Below, piece after piece: positions 18,035 through 26,442 of a stretch of DNA of 64,000 nt. Source of the DNA: UBA7446 sp965657545 (GTDB taxonomy: Bacteria; Bacteroidota; Bacteroidia; Flavobacteriales; Flavobacteriaceae); the NCBI GenBank assembly GCA_965657545.1, contig CBFHOG010000008.1:25828-89827 (forward strand). Reading direction: 5' to 3'. The first letter of the stretch is position 1. The number at the start of each line of letters is the position of its first letter. Under the pieces are notes generated by a model. That model was given only the letters and a program-made list of their open reading frames with translations. It did no database searches and had not been told where the DNA came from. Position numbers and translations under genes: made by a program.

Positions 18035-18688
18035 TTAATTTCCTTTTTTGTGGTCGGCAAGAAATTTTGCCAAACCGCTGTCAGTGAGTGGATGTTTTGC
18101 CAATCCAACAATGGCACTTAACGGCCCGGTCATAACATCTGAACCAATTTGAGCACAATCTATAACATGCATGGTGTGACGAACAGAAGCAGCCAGAATT
18201 TGCGTGTCAAAATCATAATTGTCATATATATTTCGAATGTCCTCAATTAGTTGTAAGCCATCTGTAGAAATATCGTCTAAACGCCCAATAAAAGGAGATA
18301 CATAGGTAGCGCCAGCTTTTGCTGCTAACAATGCCTGACCAGATGAAAACACAAGTGTACAGTTGGTTTTAATGCCTTTATCAGAAAAATATTTAATTGC
18401 TTTAATACCTTCCAAAATCATAGGGATTTTTACCACAATTTGTGGGTGCAGTGCCGCAAGCGCCTCTCCTTCTTTAATCATCCCTTCAAAGTCCGTTGAA
18501 ATAACTTCGGCAGAAACATCGCCTTCTACAATGTCGCAAATGGCTTTATAGTGGGCAATAATATTGTCTTGTCCTGTAATACCTTCTTTTGCCATCAAAG
18601 ATGGATTTGTTGTTACCCCATCCAAAATACCAAGGGCCTGTGCCTCTCTAATTTGATCAAGATTTGCTGTGTCAATAAAAAATTTCAT
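18035..18688 (-). CDS. Small transaldolase / fructose-6-phosphate aldolase-like enzyme
   Basis: A 217-residue member of the short transaldolase subfamily (TalC/FSA-like), a class I aldolase with a Schiff-base lysine. Seen: MKFFIDTANLDQIREA at the start, GVTTNPSLM, VVKIPM (the catalytic Lys, about residue 86), NCTLVFSSGQALLAA and SPFIGRLDDI. Either transaldolase in the pentose phosphate pathway or fructose-6-phosphate aldolase activity is possible; sequence alone does not settle it. It starts five bases after the SDR stop and is followed by a terminator, so it is the last gene of that unit. Confidence 0.88.
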   Translation of the reverse strand: MKFFIDTANLDQIREAQALGILDGVTTNPSLMAKEGITGQDNIIAHYKAICDIVEGDVSAEVISTDFEGMIKEGEALAALHPQIVVKIPMILEGIKAIKYFSDKGIKTNCTLVFSSGQALLAAKAGATYVSPFIGRLDDISTDGLQLIEDIRNIYDNYDFDTQILAASVRHTMHVIDCAQIGSDVMTGPLSAIVGLAKHPLTDSGLAKFLADHKKGN

Positions 18689-18693
18689 GTGTT

Positions 18694-19506
18694 TTAATTT
18701 AAGTTATAAAATGATGCTATTAAATTTTCGTACATACGTTGTGGCAATAAAAACTTGATTATTGGCGAAACGACTTCTAAAAAAGGTCCAACACTGTAGT
18801 GTGGTTTTAATTTTTTTGCCTTGATTAGTTTTTCAATTTTAATTGCTACTTGAACAGGCTTTAATCCTTTGTTAACGTGTGCATCCATGTCTTGGAGTGC
18901 ACTCTTGTATTGTTGGTAATAAATGGACTCTTCTTTTAGTGGCGCATAAAAACGACTTGCAGCTATGGGTGTTTGGATAGAACCGGGAGAAAGCGTCGTA
19001 CATTGAATGGGGGTATGGCGCAACTCTAAACGCAAGCTTTCGGTAATACGCATAAGTGCTGCCTTTGACGCTGAATATACACTCCTGAATGGCAATCCGT
19101 TATCGCCTGCCAAGGAAGCTACATTTATAATTTTTCCAGACCCTTGCTTGTGCATTTGTTTAAGGGCATGTTGCATTACCCGAATTGGACCTTTTAGATT
19201 TGTATCAAAAACCTTGTCTAAAGGTTCCATTTCTAATTCTTCTACAGGACCTGCCATGCCCATTCCTGCATTATTAATAAGCACATCAATACAATTATGC
19301 TCTATTACAATTTGGTCAATGGCATTGTGAATAGAATCGTTGTTAAGAACATCCATTGCAACGAGTGGAAAAGGATGATTAGGATGCTTGCTCGGCGTAC
19401 GACTTGTGCCAATAACTTGATAACCACTTGTACATAAAAATTTTCCTGCAGCTAAGCCTATTCCTGAGGAGGCACCTGTAATAAGTACAACGAGTTGTTT
19501 TTTCAT
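18694..19506 (-). CDS. Short-chain dehydrogenase/reductase (SDR)
   Basis: A 270-residue NAD(P)-dependent oxidoreductase. Cofactor loop TGASSGIG near residues 10-17, NNAGMGMAGP near 88, and the catalytic Ser (NVASLAG) and Tyr-Lys (YSASKAA). The substrate cannot be read off. Its ATG lies eight bases after the 3' end of the SRP RNA on the same strand, leaving no room for its own promoter outside the RNA gene, so it may depend on read-through. The transaldolase gene follows five bases after the stop. Confidence 0.88.
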   Translation of the reverse strand: MKKQLVVLITGASSGIGLAAGKFLCTSGYQVIGTSRTPSKHPNHPFPLVAMDVLNNDSIHNAIDQIVIEHNCIDVLINNAGMGMAGPVEELEMEPLDKVFDTNLKGPIRVMQHALKQMHKQGSGKIINVASLAGDNGLPFRSVYSASKAALMRITESLRLELRHTPIQCTTLSPGSIQTPIAASRFYAPLKEESIYYQQYKSALQDMDAHVNKGLKPVQVAIKIEKLIKAKKLKPHYSVGPFLEVVSPIIKFLLPQRMYENLIASFYNLN

Positions 19507-19514
19507 ATTAAAAA

Positions 19515-19611
19515 GGGCAAGTTACCTATAGCACACCGCTACGACCGCTTACCCTTGCTGCGTTTCCGCCCTGGGGGAATTCAGCAGGAGCTGGTTGTAT
19601 AGGACTTGCCC
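19515..19611 (-). ncRNA. ffs: Signal recognition particle RNA (4.5S, small bacterial type)
   Basis: A 97-base RNA whose ends pair (GGGCAAGT, then CCTATA near the 5' end, with TATAGG and ACTTGCCC at the 3' end). The apex carries the conserved Ffh-binding region CAGGGCGGAAACGCAGC with a GAAA tetraloop followed by AAGGG. It lacks an Alu domain, as expected for this group. A run of five T directly after the closing stem acts as terminator. A TATATTTG box lies four bases upstream of the predicted 5' end. Partner: Ffh (SRP54), for co-translational targeting to the membrane. Confidence 0.92.
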
Positions 19612-19615
19612 GTTG

Positions 19616-19623
19616 CAAATATA
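19616..19623 (-). promoter_or_regulatory. -7 box TATATTTG of the SRP RNA gene
   Basis: Exact TAnnTTTG match followed by CAAC and then the first base of the folded RNA. Because the RNA end is set by its secondary structure, this gives a direct estimate of four bases between box and transcription start in this genome. Confidence 0.75.
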
Positions 19624-19685
19624 TATGCTTTGTTGGTTTTTTTTTCTGAACATAATGAGTATTTTTCAAAATAAATTAACGCCTC

Positions 19686-20708
19686 ATGAATAGGTTGTAC
19701 TATTTCGGATTATTTGTCATTTTTCTGGTACTTGGTAGTTGCTCATCCAAAAAGGGTGTTTCCTATAAAATCATCACACAATCAACCTCAAAAAAAGTAC
19801 GCCCTGCAGACACCATACATCTATCTTTAAATACACTTACAGAAACCAAAACCCATCAATTTTATTGGAATAACAAAAAGTTAGATCACCCTTTTGTAGT
19901 ACCAAAAATTACAGGAGAACAACAGCTCAAAGTCGTTATTGAAACGGAAAGCGGCACTAAAGAACTGACCAAAAACATTCGTGTTTTTGCTTCTACAAAA
20001 CCTAAAATCTACACCTATAAATTAATAAAAACCTACCCACACGATATCAATGCTTATACTCAAGGGTTGGAATTTTTTGGTGATATTTTATATGAAAGCA
20101 CGGGACAGTACGGGGCTTCATCCATTAGAAAAGTAGCTTATAAAAGCGGGGAGGTTTTAAAAAAACTCCCTTTAGACAAAGCCTATTTTGGGGAGGGATT
20201 GACACAAATTAATGGCAAAATCATTCAATTAACTTGGAAAAAGAAGCTTGGTTTTGTCTACAACAGTTCAGATTTAACACTTGAAAAATCATTCAAATAC
20301 ACCAAAAGTCCTGAGGGGTGGGGACTTTGTACAGATGGAAAATGGCTGTATAAAACCGATGGCAGTCAAAAACTTTGGCGGCTAGACCCAAATACATTTG
20401 AGGAAATTGACAGTAAAGATATTGTTACACACAACACCTATTTATCTAAAGTGAATGAGTTGGAATATGTTAACGGGCTGATTTATGGAAATACGTATCA
20501 GTTCAACAAAGACGTTGTTGTGATCATTGACCCAAAAACTGGAATTGTACAAGGTGTGGTTGATTTTTCAGGACTGAAGAAAAAAGTACAGCAACACAAC
20601 AAATTAGACGTGTTTAATGGTATTGCTTATCACCCAGAACGAAAAACATTCTTCGTGACGGGGAAATATTGGGATAAATTATTTGAAGTTGAAATAATTG
20701 AAAAATAA
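19686..20708 (+). CDS. Glutaminyl-peptide cyclotransferase (glutamine cyclotransferase), lipoprotein
   Basis: A 340-residue lipoprotein (lipobox LGSC, Cys at residue 19) that should convert N-terminal glutamine of exported proteins to pyroglutamate. An Ig-like N-terminal region (about 25-105) precedes the five-bladed beta-propeller of the plant/bacterial enzyme family: YPHDINAYTQGLEF, YESTGQYGASSIRKV, KSPEGWGLCTDGKWLYKTDG and NGIAYHPERKTFFVTGKYW. It is likely periplasmic or anchored in the outer membrane. The next gene begins inside its last codons, pointing to one transcript. The assignment rests on the strong PHD-AYTQGL signature. Confidence 0.88.
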   Translation: MNRLYYFGLFVIFLVLGSCSSKKGVSYKIITQSTSKKVRPADTIHLSLNTLTETKTHQFYWNNKKLDHPFVVPKITGEQQLKVVIETESGTKELTKNIRVFASTKPKIYTYKLIKTYPHDINAYTQGLEFFGDILYESTGQYGASSIRKVAYKSGEVLKKLPLDKAYFGEGLTQINGKIIQLTWKKKLGFVYNSSDLTLEKSFKYTKSPEGWGLCTDGKWLYKTDGSQKLWRLDPNTFEEIDSKDIVTHNTYLSKVNELEYVNGLIYGNTYQFNKDVVVIIDPKTGIVQGVVDFSGLKKKVQQHNKLDVFNGIAYHPERKTFFVTGKYWDKLFEVEIIEK

Positions 20709-22269
20709 AACAAGAAATACGGTCTTAAAAACTCTGATGGTAGTAGTTGGTATAGCAGCTACTAGCCTGTACAGCGGATGTCGTACCGATTTCAACTTTA
20801 GACCTATCGGATTATCCGAACTAAGATTTAGCAGCGATACTGTTTATTTGGATACGATTTTTACTGGAATCAGTTCAGCCACTTATTCGCTAAAAGTATA
20901 TAATACTTCAGATGATGCTGTTTCGATTCCAAATATTTATTTGGATAACGGAGACCTTTCAAATTTTAGATTAAACGTAGATGGTTTGAGTGGTCAATCG
21001 TTTCAAAATGTAGAATTACTGCCTAAAGACAGCATGTATGTGTATATCGAAACCACTGCTGACATAAATGAACTCACACAAAACAACACCCAATTTTTAT
21101 ATGAAGATAAATTGCATTTCTCTGACGTAGGGGAAGTAATCCTAATGACCTTAGTGCAAGATGCGGTGTTTTTATATCCCAACAAAAACAATGAAGGTAT
21201 TAAAGAAAGTATTCCAATTGGCATCGATGACAAAGGAAACACGGTTGGTATAGTGGGCCGCTACTTAGAAGACAACGAGCTAATTTTTACAAACGAAAAG
21301 CCCTACGTGGTGTATGGATATATGGGTGTTCCCTCAGGGAAAACAGCTATTTTTGAAGCAGGCGCACGTGTTCATTTTCACGAAAACTCAGGTATTATTG
21401 TAGGAAACAATGCAACCATAAAAGTGAATGGTGAACCAAGCACAGACCCCGAAGTTATGGAAGGCGAAGTGATTTTTGAAGGGGATCGACTAGAGCCGCT
21501 TTACGATAATATCCCCGGGCAATGGGGTGCTATTTGGCTTACCACAGGAAGCACGCAGCATCAGTTTAATCACACGACAATCAAAAACGCTACCGTTGGC
21601 ATTTTAATGGATTATAACGACGAAACGGCAAACCCCACATTGACTTTAAAAAATACGCAAATTCACAACAGTGCCGCTGTAAATTTATGGGGTAAAACAG
21701 CTCATATTTACGCAGAAAACAGTGTATTTGGCAATGCAGGACAAGCATCATTTCACGGAAATATTGGTGGTAATTATCATTTTATTCACTGTACGTTTGC
21801 TAACTATTGGAATAAAAGTTTTCGCTCAACACCTGCTGTTTTATTAAATGATTACACCCCTATTGACAGTAAGACAAACTTAATTAAACCTCTTGAGAAA
21901 GCTACTTTTGACAACTGTATTATTGAAGGAAATCAATTTGTTGAGTTTTATGTAGAGCAGGTAGGCACAGATGCTTTTAACTTCAATTTAAACCACACGG
22001 CAATACAGTTTGAAAGTTCAAATCAATCCGTGATTGAAAATCCCTTCTTTGATTGGGAAAATTCAAATGTCTATACAAATATCATTCGAAACGGAACTCC
22101 CTATTTTGTGCTTCCAGAAAAAAATGACATGCGCATATCCCAACAAAGTGAATTTATCCAAAAAGGAGACGCAACAATTGGATCGCAAATACCAAAAGAC
22201 TTACTAGGCGTTCAACGCACTACACCACCGGACATGGGCGCGTATCAGCACATTATCATTGAAAACTAA
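20698..22269 (+). CDS. Lipoprotein with a probable right-handed beta-helix, unknown function
   Basis: A 523-residue exported protein; lipobox near residues 25-28 (YSGC). The first 150 residues look like an Ig-type domain (DTVYLDTIFTGISSATYSLKVYN); the middle and C-terminal parts have repeated short strands with Asn and His (for example NHTTIKNATVGILMDYN) typical of pectate-lyase-like beta-helices. Conserved in flavobacteria in my recollection, without assigned function. The start is a TTG overlapping the previous stop by 11 bases; the next ATG would cut into the signal peptide. Its stop overlaps that of glyA by four bases. Confidence 0.7.
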   Translation: MKNKTRNTVLKTLMVVVGIAATSLYSGCRTDFNFRPIGLSELRFSSDTVYLDTIFTGISSATYSLKVYNTSDDAVSIPNIYLDNGDLSNFRLNVDGLSGQSFQNVELLPKDSMYVYIETTADINELTQNNTQFLYEDKLHFSDVGEVILMTLVQDAVFLYPNKNNEGIKESIPIGIDDKGNTVGIVGRYLEDNELIFTNEKPYVVYGYMGVPSGKTAIFEAGARVHFHENSGIIVGNNATIKVNGEPSTDPEVMEGEVIFEGDRLEPLYDNIPGQWGAIWLTTGSTQHQFNHTTIKNATVGILMDYNDETANPTLTLKNTQIHNSAAVNLWGKTAHIYAENSVFGNAGQASFHGNIGGNYHFIHCTFANYWNKSFRSTPAVLLNDYTPIDSKTNLIKPLEKATFDNCIIEGNQFVEFYVEQVGTDAFNFNLNHTAIQFESSNQSVIENPFFDWENSNVYTNIIRNGTPYFVLPEKNDMRISQQSEFIQKGDATIGSQIPKDLLGVQRTTPPDMGAYQHIIIEN

Positions 22270-23546
22270 GCATTAAAAAGAGGTCGATGCGCCATCATGG
22301 CATGTACCTGTTCCCCTACCCCTGCAATAATGGTTTCATCCTCTGGATTTTGAATAACCTCATCAATAAGTGAAACGATAGGCTCCATATCAGCTGCTAC
22401 CAATCCTCGAGTGGTTATAGCGGCAGTTCCGAATCGGATACCTGAAGTTACAAATGGGGATTTGTCATCAAAAGGCACCATGTTTTTGTTTGCGGTAATT
22501 TCAGCTTTAACCAGCGATTGTTCAGCTTGCTTTCCAGAAATATTTTTATTGCGCAAGTCCACCAGCATCATATGGTTATCTGTACCACCAGAAATTAGAT
22601 TATAACCCCGATCAACAAAAGCTTTTGCCATAGCTTGCGCATTTTCACGTACACGCAAAATATAGTGCAAGAAATCGTCTGTTAGCGCCTCACCAAAAGC
22701 AATGGCTTTTGCACCAACTACGTGTTCTAGCGGTCCACCCTGATTCCCTGGGAAAACAGCCATGTCAAGCAATGAAGACATCATACGTAAATTCCCATTT
22801 TTAAATTTAAGTCCAAAAGGGTTTTCATAATCCTGCCCCATCATCATGAGTCCACCACGAGGCCCACGAAGGGTTTTGTGTGTAGTAGTGGTTACCACAT
22901 GACAGTGTGGTAAAGGATCGTTTAAAATACCCTTAGCGATGAGTCCTGACGGATGCGAAATATCTGCCAACAAAAAGGCTCCAACGCTATCAGCAATTTC
23001 TCTAAAACGTTTAAAATCAATATCTCTAGAATATGCAGATGCCCCTGCAATAATCATTTTTGGCTTTTCTTTAGCAGCCATTTCTTCAATGACATCGTAA
23101 TCCAATCGACCTGTTTCTTTATCTACGCCATAAAAAACAGCATCGTACAAACGTCCAGAAAAATTTACTGGCGATCCGTGGGTAAGATGACCGCCATGAG
23201 ACAAATCAAAACCCATAATTTTATCTCCTGGTTGAATAAATGCGTGATAAACAGCGGTATTTGCCTGAGATCCTGAGTGCGGTTGTACATTGGCATAGGC
23301 AGCACCAAACAGCGCTTTTGCGCGGTCAATGGCAATCGTTTCAATCTCATCAACAACCTCACAGCCTCCGTAGTAACGTTTTCCTGGATATCCCTCAGCG
23401 TATTTGTTTGTGAGAATAGATCCCGTGGCTTCCATTACCTGCGGACTGGTAAAGTTTTCAGAAGCAATAAGCTCAATTCCGCCTATTTGGCGTTCTTTTT
23501 CTGCTTCAATTAACTCAAAAATTTGTGAATCTCTTTGGATATTCAT
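22266..23546 (-). CDS. glyA: Serine hydroxymethyltransferase
   Basis: PLP enzyme interconverting serine and glycine with tetrahydrofolate as one-carbon acceptor, 426 residues. Seen: ELIASENFTSPQV, YAEGYPGKRYYGGCE, DLSHGGHLTHGSPVNFSGR, and VVTTTTHKTLRGPRGG, in which Lys forms the PLP Schiff base. The start is set at ATG 23546 (MNIQRDSQIF), which matches the family; a longer reading up to 23711 would add a hydrophobic, non-homologous stretch. A TATTTTTG box lies 16 bases upstream of this ATG. Confidence 0.95.
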   Translation of the reverse strand: MNIQRDSQIFELIEAEKERQIGGIELIASENFTSPQVMEATGSILTNKYAEGYPGKRYYGGCEVVDEIETIAIDRAKALFGAAYANVQPHSGSQANTAVYHAFIQPGDKIMGFDLSHGGHLTHGSPVNFSGRLYDAVFYGVDKETGRLDYDVIEEMAAKEKPKMIIAGASAYSRDIDFKRFREIADSVGAFLLADISHPSGLIAKGILNDPLPHCHVVTTTTHKTLRGPRGGLMMMGQDYENPFGLKFKNGNLRMMSSLLDMAVFPGNQGGPLEHVVGAKAIAFGEALTDDFLHYILRVRENAQAMAKAFVDRGYNLISGGTDNHMMLVDLRNKNISGKQAEQSLVKAEITANKNMVPFDDKSPFVTSGIRFGTAAITTRGLVAADMEPIVSLIDEVIQNPEDETIIAGVGEQVHAMMAHRPLFNA

Positions 23547-23562
23547 AGCTAAAATTAAAGAA

Positions 23563-23570
23563 CAAAAATA
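23563..23570 (-). promoter_or_regulatory. -7 box TATTTTTG of glyA
   Basis: Exact TAnnTTTG match on the minus strand, 16 bases before the chosen ATG. It rules against the longer upstream reading of the glyA frame. Confidence 0.55.
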
Positions 23571-23643
23571 GCCAAACAACACAAGATAAAGCACTAAAAA
23601 GAATGGATTTATTAAAAACAAATGAACATACAGCAGAAGATCA

Positions 23644-23651
23644 TACTTTTG
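23644..23651 (+). promoter_or_regulatory. -7 box TACTTTTG of smpB
   Basis: Exact TAnnTTTG match followed by CAAC and the ATG at 23656. The CAAC spacer is identical to that of the SRP RNA promoter, so the transcript should begin at the A of the start codon (leaderless). Confidence 0.6.
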
Positions 23652-23655
23652 CAAC

Positions 23656-24117
23656 ATGCAAAGGCCTATTAACATCAAAAACAAACGAGCCCGATTTGAG
23701 TACGAACTCATGGATCAATACACAGCCGGAATCGTATTAACCGGAACGGAAATAAAGTCCATTCGTGCCGGAAAGGCTTCTATTGCTGAAAGTTTTTGTG
23801 CCTTTAGTGAGCAAGGCGAGCTTTTTATTATCAACATGCATATAGACGAATACAGTCACGGCGGCTATGTAAATCACAGAACTAAAGGGGATAGAAAATT
23901 ACTATTGCAACGCAAAGAATTGCGCAAACTACTTAAGCAAGTGCAAAACGTTGGACTAACCATTGTTCCTTTGCAGGTGTTTTTAACAGATAAAGGCCTA
24001 GCAAAAGTTCGCATTGCTTTAGGTAAAGGAAAAAAAATACACGATAAACGAGAAACCATAAAAGATCGTGAGAACAAACGCCAGCTCGATCGTGTAAAAA
24101 AGAATTTTAAGCGTTAG
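23656..24117 (+). CDS. smpB: SsrA-binding protein SmpB
   Basis: A 153-residue tmRNA-binding protein for trans-translation and rescue of stalled ribosomes. Seen: the RARFEYEL start, GIVLTGTEIKSIRAGKASIAESF, a basic core with VGLTIVPLQVFLTDKGLAKV, and the C-terminal tail KGKKIHDKRETIKDRENKRQ that folds in the decoding site. Length is normal. Predicted leaderless mRNA. Its TAG stop shares bases with the TAA stop of the convergent pcm gene (TTAG at 24114-24117). tmRNA itself is not in this window. Confidence 0.96.
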   Translation: MQRPINIKNKRARFEYELMDQYTAGIVLTGTEIKSIRAGKASIAESFCAFSEQGELFIINMHIDEYSHGGYVNHRTKGDRKLLLQRKELRKLLKQVQNVGLTIVPLQVFLTDKGLAKVRIALGKGKKIHDKRETIKDRENKRQLDRVKKNFKR

Positions 24118-24758
24118 TTTTTATCCTCCAAAAGAGGAACAAATCGGAAATCGCCAAGTATTAATTTTTGAAAATTGGTGTTTGATGTTCTGGTAATAAC
24201 CGTCATTTTCTGATTGGTTTCACCAACGGGAATCACCATTTTCCCACCAACAGCAATTTGACCAAGAAGTGCTTCAGGAACAGCAGGAGCGCCTGCAGTA
24301 ACAATAATTCTATCGAATGGGGCTTGTTCTGGAAATCCTTTATACCCATCTCCAAAAATGAGCTTTTTAGGTTTGAATCCCAAGGCGGGTAATCGTTTTA
24401 AGCTGGTGCGAAATAATTCGTGTTGGCGCTCAATAGAATACACCTCTGCGCCCATATGACACAGCACCGCAGTTTGGTAACCAGAACCTGTACCTATTTC
24501 CAAAACTTTCATTCCCGCTTTTAACTGCAGTTGCTCGCTTTGAAATGCGACTGTATAAGGCTGTGAAATGGTTTGCTCCGCCCCTATAGGAAATGCTTTG
24601 TCTTGGTAGGCGTGATCAACAAAACTGCTATCCAAAAACAAGTGACGAGGAATGTCACCAATAGCATTAAGTACTTCGGCTTGCACAATACCTTTTTGTT
24701 TTAAAACCGCTACCAACTGGCGCCGTTTTCCCTGATGCTTGGTTGTATCCTGATTCAT
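24114..24758 (-). CDS. pcm: Protein-L-isoaspartate O-methyltransferase
   Basis: SAM-dependent enzyme repairing isoaspartyl residues, 214 residues from the chosen start. Seen: the SAM-binding motif VLEIGTGSGYQTAVL, FPIGAEQTISQPYTVAF near the N-terminus, and FDRIIVTAGAPAVPEALLGQ. ATG 24758 (MNQDTTKHQG) is favoured because a TATTTTTG box ends only five bases before it; an in-frame ATG at 24797 would lie upstream of that box. It diverges from the Gfo/Idh gene with about 60 bases between the starts. Confidence 0.92.
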   Translation of the reverse strand: MNQDTTKHQGKRRQLVAVLKQKGIVQAEVLNAIGDIPRHLFLDSSFVDHAYQDKAFPIGAEQTISQPYTVAFQSEQLQLKAGMKVLEIGTGSGYQTAVLCHMGAEVYSIERQHELFRTSLKRLPALGFKPKKLIFGDGYKGFPEQAPFDRIIVTAGAPAVPEALLGQIAVGGKMVIPVGETNQKMTVITRTSNTNFQKLILGDFRFVPLLEDKN

Positions 24759-24763
24759 CTGTT

Positions 24764-24771
24764 CAAAAATA
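24764..24771 (-). promoter_or_regulatory. -7 box TATTTTTG of pcm
   Basis: Exact TAnnTTTG match five bases before ATG 24758 on the minus strand; another predicted leaderless or nearly leaderless mRNA. Confidence 0.5.
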
Positions 24772-24805
24772 CAAAATCGACTGCCTACCCGCCACATAAT
24801 CTTGT

Positions 24806-24813
24806 TACATTTG
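24806..24813 (+). promoter_or_regulatory. -7 box TACATTTG of the Gfo/Idh oxidoreductase gene
   Basis: Exact TAnnTTTG match four bases (TAAT) before the ATG at 24818; transcription is expected to begin at the start codon. Confidence 0.55.
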
Positions 24814-24817
24814 TAAT

Positions 24818-25801
24818 ATGGAAAAGAAGTTAAAAGCTGGTGTTTTGGGTGCAGGGCATTTAGGAAAAATCCATTTGCGACTGTTACAAGAATCTAAAAA
24901 ATATGATTTGATTGGATTTTTTGATGATAATCAATCTGTCAGAGAAAACATATCAAAAGAGTATGGATTCAAATCGTTTGAATCTGTAGCAGAACTTATA
25001 GATGCAGTAGAAGTGGTAGATATCGTAACCCCGACGTTATATCATCATGAACTTGCTAAACAAGCGATTGAAAATGGCAAACATATTTTTATTGAAAAAC
25101 CCATAACACAAACCGTAGTACAAGCCGAGGAACTCATAGTACTTGCCGAAAAAAACAATGTTTTAGGTCAAGTGGGTCACGTAGAACGATTTAATCCTGC
25201 TTTTTTAGCAGTGAAAGATGAAATTCAGCAGAGCATGTTTATCGAAACTCATCGTTTAGCGGAATTTAATCCGCGCGGAACAGACGTTCCCGTTGTGTTG
25301 GATTTGATGATACACGATATCGATACGGTGTTAAGCGTTGTTAATTCTGGAGTAAAACATATTTCGGCGAGTGGCGTTTCTATTATCAGTGAAACACCCG
25401 ATATTGCCAATGCAAGAATTGAATTTGAAAGCGGCTGTGTTGCAAATTTGACCGCAAGTAGAATTTCGTTGAAGAACATGCGAAAGGCACGCTTTTTCCA
25501 AAAAGACGCCTATATTTCGATAGACTATTTTACCAAAAAAGTAGAAGTAGTAAAAATGCATGATGCCCCCGACGAGGTTGGCGATTTTGATATGGTACTT
25601 GAAAATGCCCAGGGAAAAAAGAAACGCATTTATTTTGATAATCCTGATGTTCCAGAAGTAAATGCCATATTAATGGAACTTGAATGCTTCGCTGATGCTA
25701 TTTCAAAAGGCTCTCCAGTCATTGTTCCACTAACCCAAGGAAAAAACGCCTTAGATGTAGCCCTACAAATCACTGCGCTTGTTGAAAAATCATCATTATG
25801 A
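24818..25801 (+). CDS. Gfo/Idh/MocA-family NAD(P)-dependent oxidoreductase
   Basis: A 327-residue oxidoreductase with an N-terminal Rossmann fold (GVLGAGHLGKIHLRLL) and the family's cofactor/catalytic EKPI motif (IFIEKPITQT, about residue 93). The C-terminal domain includes GQVGHVERFNPAF and DLMIHDIDTVLSV. The family acts on sugars, inositols and related compounds; the substrate here is unknown. The TGA stop overlaps the ATG of yggS (ATGA), so they share a transcript. Predicted leaderless. Confidence 0.85.
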   Translation: MEKKLKAGVLGAGHLGKIHLRLLQESKKYDLIGFFDDNQSVRENISKEYGFKSFESVAELIDAVEVVDIVTPTLYHHELAKQAIENGKHIFIEKPITQTVVQAEELIVLAEKNNVLGQVGHVERFNPAFLAVKDEIQQSMFIETHRLAEFNPRGTDVPVVLDLMIHDIDTVLSVVNSGVKHISASGVSIISETPDIANARIEFESGCVANLTASRISLKNMRKARFFQKDAYISIDYFTKKVEVVKMHDAPDEVGDFDMVLENAQGKKKRIYFDNPDVPEVNAILMELECFADAISKGSPVIVPLTQGKNALDVALQITALVEKSSL

Positions 25802-26439
25802 TTGGGGAGCAAATCCAAAAACTGACGGAAGACTTACCGCAGGATGTAACACTTGTAGCCGTTTCCAAAACCAAACCAAACAGCGCTATTGAAGAAGCCT
25901 ACAGCGTTGGGCATCGTGATTTTGGAGAAAACAAAGTACAAGAGCTCTGTCAAAAAGCCGAAGAACTTCCTAACGATATTCGTTGGCATATGATTGGACA
26001 TTTACAGCGTAATAAAGTCAAATATATTGCGCCTTTTGTACATCTTATTCATGGTGTTGATAGCGAAAGACTTTTAACAGAAATCAATAAACAAGGTGCT
26101 AAAAACAACCGTGTAATTGATGTCTTAATTCAACTTCATATTGCCGAGGAAAGTTCAAAATTTGGTTTTTCGTATGAGGAAGCAGAAGCATTATTCACTA
26201 ATCAGAACCAATTTCCAAATGTGCGAATTGTTGGACTTATGGGGATGGCTACTTTTACGGAAGACAAAACCCACATCAAAAGAGAATTTGAAACACTCTC
26301 AACATTTTACAACACGTGGAAGGCTCAAAAAGATTTGTCGGTATTGTCTATGGGTATGAGTAACGACTACCCTATTGCAATAGCTTCTGGTAGCAATATG
26401 ATTCGTGTTGGGAGCCTTATTTTTGGACGAAGAAATTAA
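25798..26439 (+). CDS. yggS: PLP homeostasis protein, YggS/PLPBP family
   Basis: A 213-residue single-domain protein with a fold-type III PLP barrel and no known enzymatic activity; it helps balance vitamin B6 pools. Seen: VTLVAVSKTKPNSAIEEAY, in which Lys binds PLP (about residue 24), DFGENKVQEL, WHMIGHLQRNKVKYI and LSMGMSNDYPIAIASGSNMIRVG, the C-terminal signature. Coupled to the upstream oxidoreductase gene by a four-base overlap. The next gene starts three bases after its stop. Confidence 0.93.
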   Translation: MIGEQIQKLTEDLPQDVTLVAVSKTKPNSAIEEAYSVGHRDFGENKVQELCQKAEELPNDIRWHMIGHLQRNKVKYIAPFVHLIHGVDSERLLTEINKQGAKNNRVIDVLIQLHIAEESSKFGFSYEEAEALFTNQNQFPNVRIVGLMGMATFTEDKTHIKREFETLSTFYNTWKAQKDLSVLSMGMSNDYPIAIASGSNMIRVGSLIFGRRN

Positions 26440-26442
26440 AGT

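Noticed and set aside
22266..23711. Longer glyA reading starting at 23711
   Set aside because: The extra 55 residues are hydrophobic, lack homology to serine hydroxymethyltransferase and extend past the -7 box; they would also run antisense into the smpB start.
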